Part shown: in pieces, positions 34,994 through 39,489 of the stretch
Position numbering within the stretch: the first letter of the stretch is position 1
Layout: every line of letters begins with the position of its first letter
From: an uncultured Alphaproteobacteria bacterium
Lineage (GTDB): Bacteria > Pseudomonadota > Alphaproteobacteria > HIMB59
Length of the DNA stretch: 39,489 nt
Reading direction: 5' to 3'
NCBI GenBank assembly: GCA_902601865.1
Contig: CACKOX010000011.1
Span: 1 to 39,489, forward strand
Translations under genes and position numbers: made by a program
Notes under the pieces: model-generated
Database searches by the model: none
Told to the model about the DNA's origin: nothing
What the model saw: the letters and a program-made list of their open reading frames with translations, nothing else

Positions 34994-36484
34994 TTATTTC
35001 ATAGTTGGCATGTTGAGTGAAGCCCCTGCGACATCATCTGGCCACCTTGATGTTATAGTCTTTCGTTTAGTATAAAAGTTAATTCCTTCTTCTCCATGCA
35101 TTCCGTGACCGCCAAATATTGATCCTTTCCACCCACCAAAGCTATAAAAAGACATAGGTACTGGGATAGGGATATTAATACCAACCATTCCAATCTGAAC
35201 ATTTTTCATAAAATCTCTAGCCAAAGCACCATTTGATGTATAGATAGAGGTGCCATTTCCAAATTCATGATCATTAATTATTTGCATCGCCTGTTCAAAG
35301 TTTTTTAAATTAACTACTGATAAAACAGGACCAAATATTTCCTCTTTATAAATTGTCATGTTTGTGCTGACATTATTGAATATCGTTGGTCCAACAAAAT
35401 TACCACTGTCAAAGCCTTGTAACGTTAAATCTCTACCATCTATTTCTAGATCTGCACCCTCAGAGATACCTTTTTCAATATAAGATAATACCTTTTGTTT
35501 ATGCTCTTTTGTAATAAGAGGTCCCATTTCACTATGTGGGTCTAATGACTCTCCCACTTTTATTTTTGAAGTTTTCTCTTTTAATAGTTCCATGAAGGGT
35601 TTTTGAATTTCACCAATAGGGATAGCAACAGATGTAGCCATACATCTCTCTCCGGCAGACCCAAATGCGGCGCCAATTAATCCATTAACTGCATCCTCTA
35701 AATTAGCGTCTTCCATAATCAGCATATGATTTTTAGCTCCACCCAAGGCTTGAACTCTTTTATTGTTTTTAGAGCATTCAGTATAAATATATTTAGCTAC
35801 TGGAGTTGATCCTACAAAACTTACAGATGAAATATCTGGAGATTGTATAATTAAGTCTACTACGCTTTTATCACCATTGACGATTGTTAATACATTTTCA
35901 GGCAGACCAGCCTCACTAAGAAGCTCAGCTAAACGTAAGGAACATTGAGGAACTTTTTCAGAGGGTTTAAGCATAAAAGCATTACCACACGCAATAGAAA
36001 GAGGGAACATCCACATCGGAACCATTGCAGGAAAGTTAAACGGTGTAATACCCGCACAAATACCAAGAGGTTGTCTTATGTCATAAGAGTCTACATTAGT
36101 ACCAACATTGATTGAATGATTTCCTTTAAGCAAGTGGGGTATTCCACATGCAAAATCTACAACTTCTAATCCTCTTTGTAGAGAGCCTTTTGCATCTGAA
36201 AAAACTTTACCATGTTCCTCTGAGATTATTTTAGCTATCTCATCAAAATTTTTTTCAATTAAAGATTTGTATTTAAAAAGTATGTTACTCCTTTTAGTAA
36301 TAGGTGTTTCAGCCCATAAAGATTGAGCAACTTTCATTTTTTCAATAATTTTTTGAAATTCATTATTGGTTGTGATGGGAACATGTGCGTATTCTTCACC
36401 CGTTGTAGGCTTAAAGAGTGAAATATAATTTGATGATTGTGCTTGACTTAATTTACCATCGACAAAATTACCTATATTTTTCAT
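34994..36484 (-). CDS. mmsA: Methylmalonate-semialdehyde dehydrogenase (CoA-acylating)
   Basis: A 496-residue aldehyde dehydrogenase that oxidises methylmalonate or malonate semialdehyde to propionyl-CoA or acetyl-CoA. Asn150 (GITPFNFPAMVPMWMFPL), Lys173 (LKPSEKVP) and the nucleophile Cys281 (AGERCMA) are present. The segment ALGGAKNHMLIMEDA lacks the general-base glutamate of ordinary aldehyde dehydrogenases, which is characteristic of the CoA-dependent MmsA branch. It is involved in valine, inositol or beta-alanine degradation. A small GGCTA-AAA-TAGCC dyad (36489-36501) lies in its leader. Confidence 0.95.
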   Translation of the reverse strand: MKNIGNFVDGKLSQAQSSNYISLFKPTTGEEYAHVPITTNNEFQKIIEKMKVAQSLWAETPITKRSNILFKYKSLIEKNFDEIAKIISEEHGKVFSDAKGSLQRGLEVVDFACGIPHLLKGNHSINVGTNVDSYDIRQPLGICAGITPFNFPAMVPMWMFPLSIACGNAFMLKPSEKVPQCSLRLAELLSEAGLPENVLTIVNGDKSVVDLIIQSPDISSVSFVGSTPVAKYIYTECSKNNKRVQALGGAKNHMLIMEDANLEDAVNGLIGAAFGSAGERCMATSVAIPIGEIQKPFMELLKEKTSKIKVGESLDPHSEMGPLITKEHKQKVLSYIEKGISEGADLEIDGRDLTLQGFDSGNFVGPTIFNNVSTNMTIYKEEIFGPVLSVVNLKNFEQAMQIINDHEFGNGTSIYTSNGALARDFMKNVQIGMVGINIPIPVPMSFYSFGGWKGSIFGGHGMHGEEGINFYTKRKTITSRWPDDVAGASLNMPTMK

Positions 36485-36565
36485 AGTAGGCTAAAATAGC
36501 CAAATATTATTAGTTGTAAATATTTAATCTAATTGATTTTGAATTTGTAATTGATAAAATTTCAA

Positions 36566-36655
36566 TTAACAGGGGTGCTCTAATACAGCTGAGAAAGGAT
36601 TTCCTTAACCCTAGAACCTGAACCGGATAATGCCGGCGTAGGAAGTTATACCTAC
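36566..36655 (+). ncRNA. TPP riboswitch (THI element)
   Basis: Conserved blocks occur in order: GGGGTGC (36572-36578), GCTGAGA (36588-36594), AACCC (36607-36611), GAACCTGA (36614-36621) and CGGATAATGCCGGCGTAGG (36624-36642), with TAAC/GTTA able to form P1. GTAGG (36638-36642) can also pair with CCTAC (36651-36655), a hairpin that competes with the aptamer's 3' side. It lies 45 bases before thiB, so control of thiamine import by thiamine pyrophosphate is expected. No T-run terminator is evident, so translational control is more likely. Confidence 0.96.
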
Positions 36656-36699
36656 CACAGCAATCTTGGTTCTTTGTTAATAAAATGAAAGGATTAACG

Positions 36700-37674
36700 A
36701 TGAACTTTAAAATAATACTAATAATATTACTATTACCTTTTGGAGCAGTAGCAAAAGAAGAACTTAAAATTTTTACTTATGGGTCTTTCAATTCAGACTG
36801 GGGGCCTGGACCTAATATCGAAAAAGAATTTGAGTCAATTTGTAATTGTGATCTTATTTGGAATACAGCTGACTCATCTGGAGCACTTCTCTCTAGAGTA
36901 AAATTAACTAATAACAAAGAGGGTTATGATATTTTATTAGGTTTAGATGACTCTTTAGTAGATGAGGCAAAAAAAAACGATTTATTTTTAAAACATTCAG
37001 TTAATACAAATGGCTTAGACATAGACTGGAGTGACGAATATTTTACTCCTTTTGATTATGGTTACTTTAGCTTTATTTATGATAGCGAAAAGCTAAACCA
37101 ACCACCAAAGTCTTTTAACGAACTAGCTGAAAGAGATGAGATTTCTATAATTATTATGGATCCAAGATACTCAACACCTGGACTTGGTTTAGCTAAGTGG
37201 ATAAATCAAATTTATAAAGACGATGCTTCAAACTTCTGGAGTAAGATTCAAGATCAGATAGTTATCACTTCTAAAAGTTGGTCAGACGGATACGGGCTTT
37301 TTTTAGAGGGAGAGTCAGATTTAGTACTAAGTTATACTACCTCGCCGGCATATCATTCTTTGATAGAGGATAGTCAAAAATATAAGTCTTTAAATTTTGA
37401 GGAAGGACATGCTAGTCAAATAGAAGTTATGGGTATTTTAAAAAACGCTTCTAATTTAGATCTTGCAAAATCATTCTTAGAATTTTCTTTAACAAATGGA
37501 TTTCAGCAACACATCCCCCAAGGAAATTGGATGTATCCAGTCTTAAATTTAAAAGAAACTCAAAAGGATTTTTATGATGCAGCACCTTTACCTGTTTCCT
37601 TAGATCAGGTCTTCCCTTCAAGCACAGAAAAAGATACATGGATAGCCAACTGGGAAAATTCAATTATTGACTAA
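36700..37674 (+). CDS. thiB: Thiamine ABC transporter periplasmic binding protein
   Basis: ThiB binds thiamine and its phosphates in the periplasm. The signal peptide MNFKIILIILLLPFGAVAKE starts at the ATG at 36700, which has GAAAGGA seven bases upstream; the in-frame ATG at 36685 would place that ribosome site inside the gene. FTYGSFNSDWGPGP, FTPFDYGYFSFIYD, DPRYSTPGLGLAKW, GESDLVLSYTTSPAYHS and IPQGNWMYPV are all ThiB hallmarks. It is under the TPP riboswitch. Its stop overlaps the thiP TTG start by 8 bases (TTGACTAA). Confidence 0.96.
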   Translation: MNFKIILIILLLPFGAVAKEELKIFTYGSFNSDWGPGPNIEKEFESICNCDLIWNTADSSGALLSRVKLTNNKEGYDILLGLDDSLVDEAKKNDLFLKHSVNTNGLDIDWSDEYFTPFDYGYFSFIYDSEKLNQPPKSFNELAERDEISIIIMDPRYSTPGLGLAKWINQIYKDDASNFWSKIQDQIVITSKSWSDGYGLFLEGESDLVLSYTTSPAYHSLIEDSQKYKSLNFEEGHASQIEVMGILKNASNLDLAKSFLEFSLTNGFQQHIPQGNWMYPVLNLKETQKDFYDAAPLPVSLDQVFPSSTEKDTWIANWENSIID

Positions 37675-39241
37675 TTTATATTTAGATAAGGGAGCTTATT
37701 TTATTAGGCTCCCTTATTTAGTATATTTATTCTTTATAATCACTCTTTTTATCACCACACTATATTTCTTAAGTAATGCTGATAATTTTAGTGATTTTAA
37801 ATTTTTTTCTTATTTCAATACAATAAAGTTTACTTTTTTTCAGGCTTTTTTGGCTTGTTCTATATCATCTATTGCTGGTTTTATATTTGGTCTCATTCTC
37901 TATCTATCAAATAAAAATCCTAAAGTTATTTCCTCTTTATTAAATTTTTGTTTTATTTTACCAGTGATTTTTGTCTCCTTTGGGTCAATTTTTTTTTATA
38001 GCTCAAATGGCATACTATCTGTCATTTTTCATTGGTTATCTGTTGACTACAATGTGAATGTCTTTTCTTTGAAGGGGATAATTTATGTAACTTCTTATTT
38101 TAATATAGCTTTTAACGCTAATTTTTTTTATAGAAAATTAATTAACATCCCTGAAAATTATATAAAGGTTCTTCAATCAAATGGGATCTCTTTTTTAAAG
38201 TCAATTAAACTTCAATTAAAAAACTTTATCTTTTCAGGATACTCATCAGTTTTAATTTTATCTTTTATATTTTGTATTGGTAATTTTACTATCGTATATA
38301 TTTTGTCTGGCTCCCCTAATCTCACAACTATAGAGTTAGCTATCTACCAATCTATTATTTTTGATGCTGATTTGATGAGGGCAATTTTGTTAGGAATGAC
38401 TCAACTAATAATCATTATGGTAATATCTTTATCACTAATAAGTAAAACTAACACTTTTAGTACTTTTGCTTCATTTAAAAAATCATACCACAATATAGAT
38501 AAACCTATTTTTATTGATTATTTTTTTTGGATAATCATTGCCTACTTTTCAATTCCTTTCATAGTCTTAATAAAAGGTATTTTTTCATTTAATTTACAAT
38601 CATTACTTACTGTTAATTTTTTAAATAGTTTTCTTAATAGTTTATTAGTTTCAATTATATCTTTGACAATATCAAGTATTCTAACGTTATCATCTTTAAA
38701 CATTTATAGATCATTTTTAGATAATAATTCTTCTTTCCATAAAATAATTTTTATCTCTATAGCTATATTGCTTTTCGTTCCATCTCTCTCTTTATCAGCC
38801 ATGATTTTTTATTTTAATTTTCAATTGAATTTTATTTTTAAAAGTATTTGGATAGTGTCAATTATAAATAGTTTTTTTATAACACCAATAATGTTTATCT
38901 TTTTATCAAGTAAATTTATTGAAAATCATAATTCTGAATACAGAAATACACTTCTTTTTAATATAAAATCTTTAACTAGATTAATTAAAATAGATTTACC
39001 TAAGATTAGAAATGAGTTCCTGCTAGTAAGTACAACAGTATTTGTATTAAGTTTGGGAGATTTAACTTCAGTCACTATCTTTAATAATAGTTCATTTAAA
39101 ACTATTCCTTTATACATCTCTCAACTTTATAGTAATTATAGATATAATGATGCTTTCTTTGTTTTGTCTTTATTTATAATATTTATTTTTCTAATTATGA
39201 ATTTGCCAACTTTTCTTCTTCAAAAAAATGCTAAAAATTAA
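37667..39241 (+). CDS. thiP: Thiamine ABC transporter permease
   Basis: A 524-residue protein with about 12 membrane helices, composed of two ABC permease halves. The cytoplasmic coupling loops are NIPENYIKVLQSNGISFLKS (about residues 166-185) and a shorter one near DLPKIRNEFLLVS in the second half. The start is TTG at 37667, overlapping the thiB stop. The position between thiB and thiQ fixes the role; the sequence itself is divergent and very rich in Phe, Ile and Ser. Confidence 0.9.
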   Translation: MTNLYLDKGAYFIRLPYLVYLFFIITLFITTLYFLSNADNFSDFKFFSYFNTIKFTFFQAFLACSISSIAGFIFGLILYLSNKNPKVISSLLNFCFILPVIFVSFGSIFFYSSNGILSVIFHWLSVDYNVNVFSLKGIIYVTSYFNIAFNANFFYRKLINIPENYIKVLQSNGISFLKSIKLQLKNFIFSGYSSVLILSFIFCIGNFTIVYILSGSPNLTTIELAIYQSIIFDADLMRAILLGMTQLIIIMVISLSLISKTNTFSTFASFKKSYHNIDKPIFIDYFFWIIIAYFSIPFIVLIKGIFSFNLQSLLTVNFLNSFLNSLLVSIISLTISSILTLSSLNIYRSFLDNNSSFHKIIFISIAILLFVPSLSLSAMIFYFNFQLNFIFKSIWIVSIINSFFITPIMFIFLSSKFIENHNSEYRNTLLFNIKSLTRLIKIDLPKIRNEFLLVSTTVFVLSLGDLTSVTIFNNSSFKTIPLYISQLYSNYRYNDAFFVLSLFIIFIFLIMNLPTFLLQKNAKN

Positions 39242-39489
39242 TAAGCTTAAATATAAAATTGAAAAGGCATCATTTGAATTTAATTTTGAATTGAAAAGTA
39301 GTCAATTAGTTGGCGTAATAGGCAAGAGTGGTTCCGGAAAATCTACTTTGTTTAACTTATTGTCTGGTTTTTTAAAACCTAAAGAAGGTTCAATATATTT
39401 TTCTAATATAAATATTACAAATTTAAAACCCTTTGATAGAGATATTTCCATATTATTTCAAGATCATAATAATTTTAATCATCTAACTA
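39228..39489 (+). CDS. thiQ: Thiamine ABC transporter ATP-binding protein (3' truncated by window)
   Basis: The gene starts with the ATG at 39228, overlapping the thiP end by 14 bases, and runs off the window after 87 codons. MLKINKLKYKIEKASFEF is followed by the Walker A motif GVIGKSGSGKSTLFNLLSG and by SILFQDHNNFNHLT, the Q-loop pattern of ThiQ (LFQENNLF.HLT). The Walker B and signature motifs lie outside the window. Confidence 0.93.
   Translation, partial: MLKINKLKYKIEKASFEFNFELKSSQLVGVIGKSGSGKSTLFNLLSGFLKPKEGSIYFSNINITNLKPFDRDISILFQDHNNFNHLT

Noticed and set aside
36489-36501. GGCTA-AAA-TAGCC dyad before mmsA as an operator
   Set aside because: The arms are only 5 bp and no second copy was seen in the window; mentioned only in the mmsA entry.

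Overview
The window looks like a compact, AT-rich (about one third G+C by eye) alphaproteobacterial chromosome segment, probably from a streamlined marine lineage of the SAR11/HIMB59 kind. The evidence is the conserved order ribBA-ribH-nusB-hppA-bamE-plsX-ihfA-merR and hom-glpX-recJ, the ATP synthase zeta inhibitor found in alphaproteobacteria, near-absent intergenic space, and many overlapping start/stop codons. The exact taxon is inference. No stretch over 300 bases lacks a gene, and I see no phage, IS element or CRISPR array.

Layout. 1-11151 is housekeeping: riboflavin synthesis (ribBA cut by the window edge, ribH), nusB, a K+-independent-type proton pyrophosphatase, bamE, plsX, ihfA, a MerR regulator, a decayed tRNA-like relic, rplM-rpsI, a small unknown membrane protein, hom, glpX, recJ and tRNA-Glu(TTC). 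11166-24389 is a metabolic island: a serine/alanine-glyoxylate aminotransferase coupled to a ketopantoate-reductase-like gene; the leftward unit qor-sucC-sucD; and the rightward genes tctC-tctB-tctA (tripartite tricarboxylate transporter), a GntR/FCD regulator, a TPP-dependent 2-hydroxyacyl-CoA lyase/oxalyl-CoA decarboxylase-like enzyme, a formyl-CoA transferase (Frc-type) and a stand-alone formyltransferase like the N-terminal domain of 10-formyltetrahydrofolate dehydrogenase. 24399-31665 is a nine-gene Mrp-type cation/proton antiporter set with a split A subunit, three D-type subunits and a small extra membrane gene. 31666-34987 holds chorismate mutase, a LOG-family protein, a class I glutamine amidotransferase, an EamA exporter, glyoxalase I and the zeta inhibitor. 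34994-39489 has mmsA and, divergently, a TPP riboswitch with thiB-thiP-thiQ (thiQ cut by the window edge).

The most interesting part is 15453-24389. Two perfect 17-bp dyads of the same design (7-bp arms around a central CAT) lie over promoter elements. One is in front of qor-sucCD and the other in front of the TPP lyase gene, just downstream of the GntR gene. A third, half-degenerate copy lies between qor and tctC. This suggests one GntR protein controlling a divergent regulon for uptake and CoA-dependent breakdown of a small carboxylate. The TPP lyase and CoA transferase would produce formyl-CoA, and the formyltransferase would connect the formyl group to folate. Both enzymes lack residues typical of the oxalate enzymes (Tyr-Glu becomes Leu-Gln in the lyase; Trp48 becomes Gln in the transferase), so the substrate may be a 2-hydroxy acid rather than oxalate. 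That substrate assignment is a hypothesis from sequence and context only.
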